Shown here in pieces: positions 23,406 to 33,850 of a stretch of 64,000 bases of DNA. A model generated the notes under the pieces. It was given only the letters and a program-made list of their open reading frames with translations. It made no database searches and was not told where the DNA came from. The stretch is from Narthecium ossifragum. Taxonomy: Eukaryota > Streptophyta > Magnoliopsida > Dioscoreales > Nartheciaceae. The DNA lies in assembly GCA_963920575.1 (NCBI GenBank), contig OY986967.1, positions 4,199,869 through 4,263,868 of the forward strand, written 5' to 3'. Numbering within the stretch: the stretch's first letter is position 1; every line of letters begins with the position of its first letter. The position numbers were made by a program, and so were the translations under genes.

Positions 23406-24458
23406 ATGGCTTCTTCCAATCCTCGCAAGAGCCTCTCGGTTCTCGTCCACTCGCCCGACCTCCCCCTCCCCACCCGATCCCTAACACTATCCCCGTCCCT
23501 CCCACTCCACCATCTCAAGCTCCTTCTCCTCCCCCCTCTCCAAACCCTAACCCTAGACTCCCTCTACTTCTCCTCCAATGGCCGGCCCCTCACCGACTCG
23601 TCTCTTCTCTCGTCCCTCTCTGGCGGAACCGGCGCCATCAACCTCTCACTCCGCATCCGCCTCCGTGGCGGTGGCGGCGATGGCGGGGCCACCGGCGCCG
23701 AGTCCCGCGACTGCTATCTCAAGATGTACGCCACGAAGAAGCCCGACAAGGCCGACCCGAACGAGACCCGGCTCTCCCTGTGGACGACTTGCGCTCTCTC
23801 CTCCGAGCCCCTCGCTCATCCCACCGTCCTCGACCCCCTCGGTCATGTGTTCAACAAGCAAGCCCTCGTCGAGGCCCTTCTTCGCAAGACCCTCCCGAAG
23901 GCGCTCTCTCACATCCGGGGATTGAAGGATTTGATCCCCATCCACCTCGATCCCATCCCCGGCACCGACGAGCGCTCTGAAACCCGGTTCCAGTGCCCGA
24001 TCTCTGGCATCGAGTTCAATGGCAAATACCCATTCTTTGCGCTCAAAGGTTGCGGGCATATATTGAGTGCGAAGGCTCTGAAGGAGGTGAAGTCTTCGGC
24101 TTGCTTGGTTTGCCATAAAGAGTTCTCGGAGTTGGATAAGATTGTGATTAACGGCAATGCAGAGGAGGTGGCCTCTCTGAGGGAGAGGATGGTGGAGGAG
24201 AGGGGGAGGGCGAGGGAGAGGAAGGAGAAGAAGGCCGTGGCAGGGGCTTGTTTGAGTGGGTCGAAACGCGGTGTTGATGAGAAGGGTGAGAAATTGGAGA
24301 ATGGGAAGAAGGAGGGATGTGGCAAGCGGTTCAGGGCGGTGGATGTGGCTCCTGCAAACGCCACGAAGGAGGTCTATGCATCTATTTTTACGTCATCAAG
24401 GAAGTCGGAGATGAAGGAGACTTACAGTTGCAGGTCTCTCCCGCTTGGCAGGAACTGA
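23406..24458 (+). CDS. RTF2: Replication termination factor 2 (RTF2 family), single exon
   Basis: 350-residue intact protein. Residues about 1-88 form a region resembling a ubiquitin-like fold and end in 'RIRLRGGGG'. The Rtf2 domain follows (about 99-300): 'CYLKMYATKK', 'WTTCALSSEPL', 'PTVLDPLGHVFNKQALVEALL', then a C2HC2-type RING-like finger with Cys197, Cys216, His218, Cys233 and Cys236 ('CPISGIEFNGKYPF', 'GCGHILSAKALK', 'CLVCHKEF'). A basic, Glu/Arg/Lys-rich segment (about 255-320) is likely nuclear. The yeast family member acts at stalled replication forks, and a plant homolog has been linked to pre-mRNA splicing; the role here is inferred from the family. The start ATG has GCCATGGC context after a telo-box. 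GC content is very high in the first 600 bp and falls toward the 3' end. No intron is needed. Confidence 0.93.
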   Translation: MASSNPRKSLSVLVHSPDLPLPTRSLTLSPSLPLHHLKLLLLPPLQTLTLDSLYFSSNGRPLTDSSLLSSLSGGTGAINLSLRIRLRGGGGDGGATGAESRDCYLKMYATKKPDKADPNETRLSLWTTCALSSEPLAHPTVLDPLGHVFNKQALVEALLRKTLPKALSHIRGLKDLIPIHLDPIPGTDERSETRFQCPISGIEFNGKYPFFALKGCGHILSAKALKEVKSSACLVCHKEFSELDKIVINGNAEEVASLRERMVEERGRARERKEKKAVAGACLSGSKRGVDEKGEKLENGKKEGCGKRFRAVDVAPANATKEVYASIFTSSRKSEMKETYSCRSLPLGRN

Positions 24459-26559
24459 TTGGAGCTGGTGATATGCCAAGTTAGGTATGAGGCCTTGTAT
24501 AGTGTGTTTCACTGTTTTATGTTCAAGCTTTTGTCAAGTATAAAATTCCTTATATATTCACAAACCTTTGATTAAATGATCGTGATTGGGAACGTGATGT
24601 TCCAAATATGCTATTGCAAATGATAATACTTCTGGTTTATTTTCGAGCTTGTACCTCTCTGTTAGTTGATCTTGGACATGGCCTATCCAAGTGCATGAAC
24701 GTCTTCAAGTTCCATTTATGTTTTGATAGTGATGGAACAGATCATTTTGTGGGCAGTAGATGTCATGAACGTCTCACATTTGATGCTAGAAATTGTGCAT
24801 CTTCTTGTGATGATGCTTATTTGTGTTTCGCAGCGATGTCCAAGCATTTTTGGGCTTTTCATAAATCATCTCTCATGATCATTTCAAAAGCAATATCCTT
24901 AAGTTTCTGAAGGCATTCAGGAGAGTTTTTTCTTTCTACATTCCAACCTCCTGATATGCACCAATGGATATCTAAAAACCATTAGCTGATCTATCTTTTG
25001 ATATTTGTTTATAAAAAGATGGTAGGGCATTGGTTTGTGCATCACCATACTCTGGTCTTGTCCCATGCAATTGAGTTGAATTCTTTTAAACATGATATTT
25101 TTCAACTCGTGAGGATCCTATTGCAATTTTGATCACCTATTGCCGGCACTCGGCATGCATACTTTCCTTGGACATCAATGGGGCATTTAATTAATAGTTA
25201 ATTGTTGTTTACACCAAATGAGGGAAACTTATTGACCGGTACACCACCATCATTAGATTTAAAATCTAAACACCATTTTACGTCAGTTATGGTCAGTTGT
25301 GATTGTGTTACTCATAAAATCACACCAAGTCATGAGGACGATTGGGATGCATGTTATTTGATGGCAATTTCCTAATATTCACGAAATTGCCATGAAATCG
25401 TCCTCATCCTCAATTTCGATACGGCTATAGTATTTTAGTCATAACTTTCACATACGACCTCGGAATTAGCTGATTTTTGGATCGTTGGGAAGCTCTTTCG
25501 GAGAGCTACAAGTTTGATGTTGATGAGTTTTTCGAATTCAGACGTTTGGTTCATCAAATCTGCAATAAAAGCTTGGAAGGGCAAAACTGTAATTATCTAG
25601 GCGAAAATGATATATTTGCCTTTCGCTGGCATTCTTTCGTAGGCCTTCATTTTCGTAGGGTTTCATATCGCCGGCTGACTATCTTATTTCATTACAAATT
25701 GTTGGTTTTTCATCCATAATTTTGTCATTCGGAGTCCGAATTGGATGATTCTTGGATCATTGGAAAGAGGACTCGAAAAGCCACAATCTGATGCCATGAG
25801 ATAACATCAATGAAAATTGAACAAAATCGTCCATGGACGAATTCGTCCATCATGCGATACCGTCATGGATGAATCGTAGGCATTGGTTACAAATGACTTC
25901 AACGTGCGAAAGTAAGTACTATCAAAGAATGAAGCTACGCAAAAGTAAGTATTGACGAAAAATGAAGCCACGAAAAAGAAAGCCCAATATTCCTAACTAC
26001 GAACAGAGTCAGTTAATGTAACGGATTAGCAGTTCAACCGCAAGGCACAATGAGATAACTGCTAGTGGAATTGTTACCAATCGCTAGAGAAACAGAGCAG
26101 TATAAAAGCCCAAAGGATACAACAAGAAAACTCACTCGCAATCCAGAAACCAGAGCATACTTTTTTATCAGCAGACTTTGCCGCTACTTGTATCTTAGAT
26201 TTAGGTTTTTCGCAAGTCCGCCCCGCATCTTTGTAACTTACTTGCACATGCTTGATGGTAAGTAATTTCGTCGGAACCGTCAGCGGTGCCGCCTTTGCAA
26301 ATAATAAAGTATATTATATTTTCGACGGAGCCGATTTCGGTGCCGTCAGAGCAAATCCTTGTGTTCTTGTTCATTGGCCTTTAACTCAATTTTGTCTCAT
26401 TTCTTTCTCCACCTTAGCACCCTTGGTCGCTTTCAAGGAGGTTGGAGAACGCATGTCCCTGATCCATCTCGATTGTTGTGTTCGTCGAAAGACAATTTCA
26501 CACGCAAACTGTTTGATTATGTATTTTTGATGACCTTTTTCCCCTTCTGACAACCCAAA
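24459..26559. other. RTF2 downstream and repeat-like AT-rich DNA, no gene seen
   Basis: No supported gene. Two related 36-bp blocks built on 'TGATTYTTGGATCRTTGG' lie near 25468 and 25745. A TATAAAAGCC box (26101-26110) is followed by sequence with the look of an LTR or TRIM leader, but no paired end or TSD was found. Short frames at 25477-25719 and 26252-26530 show no domain. Confidence 0.5.
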
Positions 26560-27960
26560 CCTTAATCCCAACTCTAGCTTCATCGTCCCCCTCCCCCTCC
26601 CTTCCCGCCCGAGGTCCTCTCCCCCTCCATCGGGGCCACCACCAAGCTCCTTTTTCTGCCAATCTAGCCTCCGACAACAACGCCAGCATCGCCAAGCTCC
26701 TTTGTCGCCATCACCACCTTCCTCCTCTCCTTCACCATTGCTTGCCAACCCCACCGGCCATGGACGCCGCCGACCTCCACCAATCTCTTCGCCAAGCTTT
26801 GCCAGAGCGCACTGCCCTAGTCAGCACTACCGCGGCTCTCCGTCGCCCGGGTCCTCTTTGATGTCCTCCACCGTCGCATCGAATCCTCTTCGATGTCCTC
26901 CACTGCCACATCAGATCCTCTTCTCTGTCGCTGCCGCGCGAATCCTCTTCTACATCGTCCTTCTGCTCGCGACTCGTCTTCTCCACAAGCTACCGCACCG
27001 CCTGTCTCAAGTCCGCTGTCTCTGACCTTCCGGATCCCTTCTGACTTCGGATCCGAGTACCCAAGACTCCGCCGGTCCTTCCCCGACTCCCCTCCGGTGA
27101 GATCCGATAGCCGGCCTCCTTCCCCATTTTCTCTTCTCTCTTTTCTACTCGGAGCTGCAATGGCTGGCGCCGCCGATGACCGTGCATGTCTAGATCACCA
27201 AGCAGCACAACCAGGATGTCAACTCTCTCAGGTTGATCTCCGCAAGGAAGATCGCCGAGGCCGTCGAGGTCTTGAAGTTGATGATGTCGACGAACTTGAC
27301 GGGGGCGCGAATATTCAGTTCTCTCTTCCCTTTGCTTCATGTAGCTCCTCTTGAACTCTTGATGACGGTCTAGGCGTCCACTTCCTCCTCGGCGGCCGCT
27401 GGCGCTACAATCCTCGTGGTGGTTGGGCAGCGGACGATCTTCGCGTCCTCGAAGTGGGTGAAGGCTGACTTGGCGCTGGCCAACTTCTTGATCATTCGCG
27501 TTAGCTTCCCCGGAATCTCCCCCGCCGTGGGCTGTGTATGACCGGCTACGCTCAAAATGGTGGGGGTGGTCCTTGCCCTCGTCCACAAGGAGCTGTTACG
27601 GCAAAAGGGAGCTGAGGCCCATGACTTGCCGGCGTCGGCGATAGCGTGATGACCTGAGCCGGAAGAGGAGGACAAGCCCAACAAAGAATAGCGAGAGGAG
27701 CACCGCAGCGGTGAGGAAAGCGGTGGCTGCATCCAGCAACGTCTCCTGTGACGGCGGTCTCATCTCATCTCAACGTACCATTTCGTCCACCAGCGGGTGA
27801 CGCCACCTTCGACGACGACGACGTGGAGATCTGGCCCCGACGACGGCGACGGTGATGGGCGATGACGGCGAGGAAGAGGAATATGACGTCGGAGTGAAGG
27901 GATGGAGAGCGATGTCGGTTGTGAAGGGGGGGTTATGTGTCTTTTGAAGTATTAAATGGT
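26560..27960. other. GC-rich, coding-like but broken segment
   Basis: High GC, sharply bounded by AT-rich DNA. Overlapping frames on both strands reflect composition. On the minus strand from 27762 a short frame begins 'MRPPSQETLLDA' with a hydrophobic helix ('LLSLFFVGLVLLFRL') and then stops. Later minus-strand frames contain coding-like text in changing frames ('LTRMIKKLASAKSAFTHFEDA', '[18 protein letters not shown]'), consistent with a decayed gene copy I cannot identify. The flanks near 25220-25280 and 27965-28025 share a weak inverted resemblance, so a transposon-captured fragment is possible. Confidence 0.35.
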
Positions 27961-29366
27961 GTTAACGCCCCGGATCTTATGATTAGTGTTTTTTTAACGG
28001 GATAAGTTCATTTTATGATGCTGCCGCCCCTTCCCCCTTTAATTGATCAGTACATTTTTTTTTGTACGTGTCGCGTTTCTGCACTAAGAATCTTCTGGAC
28101 CATCAAAATTGTAAAACTCACATGTGGGACAATCCTTTGTTGCATTTTGAGAAAATAAAGGTTGTGGACATGATTTCTTGTATGTAAATCAAGGAATGGG
28201 AGGCTGGTAATTGGCTCTGGCTGAACAAAACCATACATGAAGGAATCGGGGTTAGCTCCTCATGCTTGTCAATTTTGAAACGAGATGAGCTGAATGACTT
28301 TGCCTTAGGCTTGCCTGGTTAGTGAGCTGTCCAAACAGTCCCAATTTGTAGCATGGAAGCTCATGGCAATGTCGTGAATAAGATACAGGCATATCTAAGC
28401 TGGGAATCAAGCTTTGGTTTGACCCCAAGCTTAAGTTTGAGCATGCATGCTCAACTTTGAGATTTGGATCACACTTGAAGCGTGGCTCGCTGTAGCAAAA
28501 AGTTAGAACCAAATGTACCCTGATGTTAGCTTAAATAAATGTTGTGGAGCTTGGCTCGAGCTGTAGAACAGGCTACTTGGGTCGTTTTGCTCTTTGGCGT
28601 CTACCTCTTGCTCTTTTTCATGTTTCATGAGTTTTTGCTGAATTAAGGTGTTTATTAGCATATATTTTCTGGTTTGAACGTTAAAATCTTTTCTACCTTT
28701 AGAAGAGATTTTCTTGTCTTTTAGTTCACTGTTCGTGTGATTGGTACATGTTGCTATGTTCTGATAATCTTCTTTTTTTTTTCCCTTGCCCTGGTGTAAT
28801 TTTGGCAGAATGCTTGTGTCCCCTAATATTGTTCTTCTTTATTAGCCTTATGATGTTCCAAACAATCTCATGCATCCTTGTCGGCTTATGACATACCTTG
28901 CTTAACTTGAAAGACATTTCAAAGTTTCATTGCTAATTCTGACCAAAAACACGGAGTTCTACTTGCAACAGTGAAGTTTATAAGTGGTGTTATTTTGGTA
29001 ACTATTTTTAGGTTGTAGGATATGCCAGCTTTCAAATGGGAGGGTCGGGATGAACTGAAAATCAACGTGATTCTAGTTTGAGCACCAGCGCTGATAAGTT
29101 AGACGCCAGACAGTTGAGTCGTCTTGATACATGCCACAATTGATTTTACTGAAGTTCATAGGGAAATTGCTTGTTCAGAAATTTCTTTCTGTTTCAGATG
29201 GCTTACTCAAAGGTCGTCTCCTGGCATTTGCTGTAATTTGTTTATTCTTGCATGGAGAAGTACCTTTTGTTGAATGGTTGTGCAGCTTATGTTGATGACT
29301 TTGTTGATTGATGATATTAATGCAGTCAAAGTTGTTTGTTGATTTGATGCTTGTTCAAGTACGGCA
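27961..29366. other. Intergenic AT-rich DNA, no gene seen
   Basis: The frames present are short, lack domains and show no codon bias. No terminal repeats were recognised. Confidence 0.55.
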
Positions 29367-29684
29367 AAGATTGGTTCCACTCTGTACCCTGGGCAAGTGG
29401 ATAGTTAGTCGTTGGATTGGAGGATACTCGTGGAAGTGGTACTCATAAAAACGCCATGTTGCTTCACATCGGTCTACATAATGTGCATTAATATATGCAA
29501 TCAAAATTGTCTATATAAGCATGACAACTTTGATCGCATATATTAATGCATGTTATATAGGGTCGTGTGAAACAACATGATGTCTTTATTTTCCATCCAC
29601 GTGGAGTATCATTCGGTCCAGTCGCTACTGTCCATTTGCCCACGGAACAGAGTTTGTTGTTTAACGCATTGGTACCAATCTCCA
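29367..29684. repeat. Long imperfect inverted repeat (hairpin), about 150-bp arms
   Basis: The arms 29367-29511 and 29523-29684 pair around an 11-nt loop (29512-29522). The inner 28 bp (29484-29511 against 29523-29550) match at 26 of 28 positions; pairing continues outward with indels through 'CATGTTGYTTCACA', 'GGGCAARTGGA' and 'AGATTGGTWCC'. The right arm (minus strand) is open for 65 codons while the left arm is not, suggesting an inverted duplication of a piece of a gene or a foldback element. No matching protein family was recognised. Confidence 0.8.
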
Positions 29685-30184
29685 CCTTATTTAATCGAAC
29701 ACTAAATCATCAAACAACTTTGACTGTATTTTGAGCAGTGTTGTAAATAGGCCCTTACTCTTTTGTCGCGTTGGATAAAGGTGACGTGTCTGGCAACAAA
29801 GCTTGTACCGAGACCTACTTTGTACATGAATGCATATTATCTAATTATTTTTGTTATCTGCGTCCATAAATCTTGCCAAATGGAGAGAGTGTGTACGTTT
29901 TTTTTAAATTTTTTTTATTGGATAGACGTTGATGGACGGTTTTTTTTTTTGAGAGTGACGTGGGGATGGACGTTGATGAACAGGCACTCTATGTTATTAC
30001 AGTACCAAGATTAATCACGTTGATTATTGTTGCACTAAGATTTCATTACTTATGTCTTTTAATTAATTTTTAGACTCTCTCTTTGTTTTGGGCCTTTTTG
30101 CAGCAAAATTTAAAATGGGGAGGGCGTTTGGGGGCAGTGATCTAAAACAAGATATAGGATGCAAGCAAATACCAACTTGTATAT
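29685..30184. other. Intergenic, no gene seen
   Basis: AT-rich with T homopolymers (about 29900 and 29941). The frame at 29763-30014 has no recognisable domain. Confidence 0.55.
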
Positions 30185-30299
30185 GTTAGATGGGGAGTTT
30201 TTTTTAAAAAAAATCCATTCCACTCTCAAATTTACAAAACCAGTCCAGTTTCATGTTTGTTTACATGATAAGCCAATTTTTATTTTTTAGGGCAAAAAT

Positions 30300-31149
30300 A
30301 CCCTTCGTTCATTCTCTCTCCCGCCGGCTTCGCTCTCTCTCCCCCCCGACCTCGCTCCCTCTCCCAGATCTAGCGCCGCCATGGATGTGCCCTTCCTCCC
30401 TCCATTCTCTCTCCCACCGGCCTCGCTCTCTCCCCCCCGCTCTCTCCCCCCCGACCTCGCTCTCTCTCCCAGATCCAGCGCCGCCATGGATGGAGTCTCT
30501 CAGGTCCAGGAGTCTTGCCGGCCGTCATCCTCTGCCTCGGCTCAACAGGGATCTTGAGGATCCTCAGGCTCGTTCTTGAGGACATCGGCGCCGGGATGAG
30601 ATCGAGGGAGCTCAAGCTCGATGATGTCGACGCCGGGAGGAAGCTCGAGCTCAATCTTGAAGATGTCGACGCCGGGATGAAGTCGAGGGAGCTCGAGCCT
30701 GATCTTGTGGAGGCCGACCTTGGAACCCTCGACGCCCTTGGAACCCAACGTCTGCGGAGGCTGACCTTGGAACCCTCGGCGCCCTCGACGACCCCGGTGA
30801 GGCAGAGGAGATCTGGAACGAAGCAGGGGACCCCGGCGAGGCAAGAAGACGAAGCAGGGGACCCCGGCGAGGTAGAGGACGAAGCAGGGGACCTCGGCGA
30901 GGCAGAGGAGATCCGGAACGGTGGCGGTTGCTGGAGGTGGATCACGGCGCTGGATTCATGCGAGAGCACGGCTTCGTCCTCTGCCTTGCCGGGGTCGTCT
31001 GCTTCGTCCAGGGTCGAGGGTCGAGAGCACGGCTTCGTCCAGCTTCTCCCACGTCGAGGGTCGAGGCCGAGCTCTTCTCCACCCAGCTTCTCCACCCAGC
31101 CTCTCTCTTCTCCACCTAGCCTCCGAGCTCGAGCTCGATGTTGAGGATG
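30300..31149. repeat. Degenerate repeats inside the Pack-MULE
   Basis: Two copies of 'CTCTCCCAGATCYAGCGCCGCCATGGATG' type sequence lie at about 30360 and 30472. Many near-copies of 'GACGCCGGGATGAAGTCGAGG' occur at 30590-30720 and of 'GGGGACCCCGGCGAGG' at 30825-30905. All ORFs on both strands here arise from the repeats, so no gene is called. Confidence 0.6.
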
Positions 31150-31716
31150 TTGGCGCCGGGATGTGCCGCGGACGCCGAAGGCGGAGCGGGCGAGGATAGG
31201 GAAGGCGAGGCCGTGGCGTGAGGACGAGGGGGAAGAGGAGGATGAGGTTGGCGAGGGAGACGGTGGCAACGCCCTGCCACCACGCTATGCCGAGGTCGAC
31301 GAGGCTGCCGGTGCGGTAGTAGGACGCCACGCCGACCACGAGGCCCACCCAACACAGAGGCTGGCCAGGTCCCATGCCGTGAAGGTGCGGCGGGAGGGGG
31401 GGACGGGGGCGAGGTCGGAGTCGGAGTCGGCATCGGCGTCGATGCCGAGTTGGGGAGATGGGTTGGAGTTCTTGGAGGTGGAGATGGGTGGAAGAGGGTT
31501 GCGTGGAGAGCATTTGAGCTGGAGAGGCACTCCCGCCGCATCCCAACGTCGACGAGCAGGGACGATCGTGATAGTGGAGCTAGGGCTAGCGGCGGGGGCG
31601 GGGGAGGAGCTCGGCACGGCAAAGGGGCGGCTGGGGACGACCTCGGGACGGCCGGGGACGAGCTGGGAGAGAGAGGGAGGGGAGGATGACTCAGGTGATG
31701 GCGGCGCTGGATTCAT
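31150..31716 (-). pseudogene. NCS1 nucleobase transporter fragment (PLUTO-like), captured and frameshifted
   Basis: Minus-strand frames read in turn: '[15 protein letters not shown]' (near 31390), then in another frame '[10 protein letters not shown]', '[17 protein letters not shown]' and '[12 protein letters not shown]' (31200-31360), then '[15 protein letters not shown]' (31150-31195). This order matches the first transmembrane helices of plant plastid nucleobase cation symporters of the NCS1 family, which move uracil, adenine and guanine. The fragment includes an Arg/Ser-rich leader-like stretch upstream, as expected for the 5' end of a transit-peptide gene. Only the N-terminal part is present and at least two frameshifts break it, so no transporter is made. 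Its position between MULE ends indicates capture. Confidence 0.72.
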
Positions 31717-32180
31717 GCGAGAGCACGGCGCGGCGATGCGCCGAGCTCGAGAAGTGCAGCTCCAACTTGAGAAAGCTCGCGCCGTGCGCGAGATTAGTTG
31801 ACACCGTCGACGGGAGGAGGTACTTCGGGGAGGAGGGTGCCGGGGAGGGGAAAAGGTTTAGGTGGATGGCGGAGAAAATATTCCATCGCCACCATCTCGC
31901 CCTGTGCTCGGCGTCGAGGATGGCAGCGGCTGGAGGGGACAAACGGCGCTGCGGAGCTCGCGTGGATAGATCCACAACGGAGCTTCATGGGGGAAGAGCG
32001 CCGGTGGAGTTCGATGAAGGAGATCTCGACGAAGAAGAACGGAGGTCCAACCTCCACCGGCGACGAAGCTTCACCGACCTAGTCAGTGTGGCGATGGAGG
32101 CTGAAGTGAGGGTGAGGGGTATTTTTGTCATAAATTTATAAAATTCGCCTGTTTCGAAAGGAAACACAAAAATGTCCCTA
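31717..32180. other. Pack-MULE interior next to the transporter fragment
   Basis: GC-rich sequence with overlapping frames on both strands (31686-32141 plus, 31691-32057 minus). No domain was recognised; another captured fragment cannot be excluded. Confidence 0.4.
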
Positions 32181-32235
32181 AAATAATAAATTGTAACATA
32201 AGTAGATTTTAAAAAAAAATTACTCGTTAGATGGG

Positions 32236-32832
32236 GGTTACTCCCAGCGAAGAAAACGTCTTTGACATTTCTGAAGGAAATATGGTGTTTGTGATTGTGC
32301 CACATTACCACTCGAAACTAGGGGTTTAGAATATCTCTAGATATCGGATTGACCTTAAGCTTGATAACGAATTAGGATAGGCTGGATTGATATTGGCTCG
32401 CATTTATCTGTGCTCAACAGTGAAAGCATTCTGAAAATTATATGGTGGAAGATGGATTTTATACTCCAGTAGCTATTATTACAGATTTACTAGAAGATTA
32501 CATATATTTCTGAGTTTATTCCGAGATCTATTACTAGCCCTATACTTGTATAATATAAACTCTGCTTCTATCTGGCGTCTGCATGTGCTTAGAATGGGCC
32601 CAACAACATGGAATAACAATATTGGACCATTTTTTCAAGCTTTTTTTTTTCGTTCCTGCCATTTTGAACAAGAAGATGATTAGCGCTTGAACATTACTCC
32701 AGTAACATGGGCAACTTTACATATGCCAATCTGGTCAAAAATAAGCTCCAGCTAAACAAGACTCATAGCCTCCACACTTTAGAAGCATAAGAGTCAGAAA
32801 CTCTCATGTTCTTTCAGATATCATCTATTTTT
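32236..32832. other. Intergenic spacer between two MULEs
   Basis: AT-rich, with no gene or repeat recognised. Confidence 0.6.
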
Positions 32833-32978
32833 AGGTAAAAATTATTTTGATCCCCTCTAGTTTTAGGGTTTTTCAGTTTAAACCATGTGTTTCAAAACGT
32901 AACAAAACAAATCCTGTAGTTATAATAATTTCAATTTGAACCCACATTCAGTGACGGCCGTTTGTGGATTTAACGTCA

Positions 32979-33008
32979 AACCGGCCACGTGACCTCACGT
33001 GGCCGGTT
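32979..33008. promoter_or_regulatory. Perfect palindrome with two CACGTG (G-box) cores
   Basis: AACCGGCCACGTGA and its exact complement face each other around CC. Each arm contains CACGTG, the G-box bound by plant bHLH and bZIP factors. The palindrome lies 286 bp upstream of the GRF-finger ORF within the MULE. A promoter role is inferred. Confidence 0.6.
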
Positions 33009-33293
33009 TTGCGCAATCTCCCGTGAAGGAAGCCGGTTTTCCACTTCTTCCCTCCATTTTATAACGACCTTTAACCCCTATTGTTAGGGTTTCTCCGACC
33101 AAACGCCCGGTGAGTGAAATCGGTGGGCTCTGCCGGATTTTTCACCAGCGAACACCCTCCGAGGTCCTTCTCCCTTCAGGTAGGGTTTTGCCCCTCGTAT
33201 TAACTCACATCATCTCCTTCTTTGTGTTTTATACCCTTCGTAGGTGACTGTTGAGCTACAACCCATCACCCAAAGATCATCACCCAAAGATCC

Positions 33294-33850
33294 ATGTTGT
33301 CGGAGAAGACTTCCTCACAGGGAAGTAGCCACCACAGTGGAGGTTCCATCGCCTCCTCGAGGGGGGGGGGGGGTGATTACTACTGTTTTTGTGGAGTGAA
33401 GGCCAAACAAAGGGTTTTAAGGACTGAGTTGAATCCTGGAATGAGATTCATAAATTGTGCAACCCAACGAGTAATTTCGCTCTCTATTTGCTATTTGTAA
33501 ATTTTAATTGGAATTAGCACTGACTCAATTGATCATCATCTTCCTACTGTAGAGTCATGGTGGATGTGATTGAGCTAGGTGTATGTGACCCCTACGTAGA
33601 CGTTGTCACCAAGGGATATCGTGATAAGCTACAGAATATGGAAGCACTCTTGGGATTCTGTCAAGCAAATGAGGAGAAGGCAATGGCAGATGTACAAGCT
33701 ATGAAGAACTTGATTGATGATAAAGACAAGCTAATTGCCATGCTTGAGCTGCAAAATGGGAAATTGAAATGTAAAGCCAAGACATATTTGATTAGTGTGG
33801 TGTTGTTTTGCATAATAGCAACTTACCTAGTTTTCTATTGGCTTGTGTAA
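33294..33850 (+). CDS. GRF-type zinc-finger, single-pass membrane accessory protein of the MULE (two exons)
   Basis: The first exon starts at ATG 33294 with a Ser/Gly-rich leader, then 'CFCGVKAKQR', 'NPGMRFINC', the first half of a GRF zinc finger (Cys-X-Cys-Gly ... Asn-Pro-Gly ... Phe ... Cys). A GTAATT donor follows near 33471 and an acceptor TACTGTAG ends at 33552. The second exon gives 'VIELGVCDPYVD', a coiled-coil-like stretch (about 33600-33770, Lys/Glu/Leu-rich) and a C-terminal hydrophobic helix ('YLISVVLFCIIATYLVFYWLV' region), ending at TAA 33850. Joining at these sites does not keep frame cleanly, so the junction may be different or damaged. Similar GRF-finger proteins accompany plant MULEs; their role is unknown. 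G12 homopolymer at 33361-33373 lies in the leader and is a likely slippage point. Confidence 0.55.

Larger units (their letters stand above)
30195..32225. mobile_element. Pack-MULE-like element, 9-10 bp TSD GTTAGATGGG
   Basis: Ten identical bases, GTTAGATGGG, flank the element at 30185-30194 and 32226-32235. The ends read GAGTTTTTTTTAAAA and, inverted, GAGTAATTTTTTTTTAAAA; similarity continues imperfectly for about 120 bp to AGGGCAAAAATACCC against ATGACAAAAATACCC. The 1.7 kb interior is very GC-rich and carries a broken transporter fragment on the minus strand but no transposase. MULE-type TSD length, GAG end and captured gene sequence define a Pack-MULE. Confidence 0.72.

Noticed and set aside
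30370..31269. A 299-codon minus-strand ORF in the GC-rich region
   Set aside because: It arises from low-complexity Ser/Arg/Pro-rich repeats in a Pack-MULE; only its first part overlaps genuine transporter-derived sequence, and the sense changes frame.
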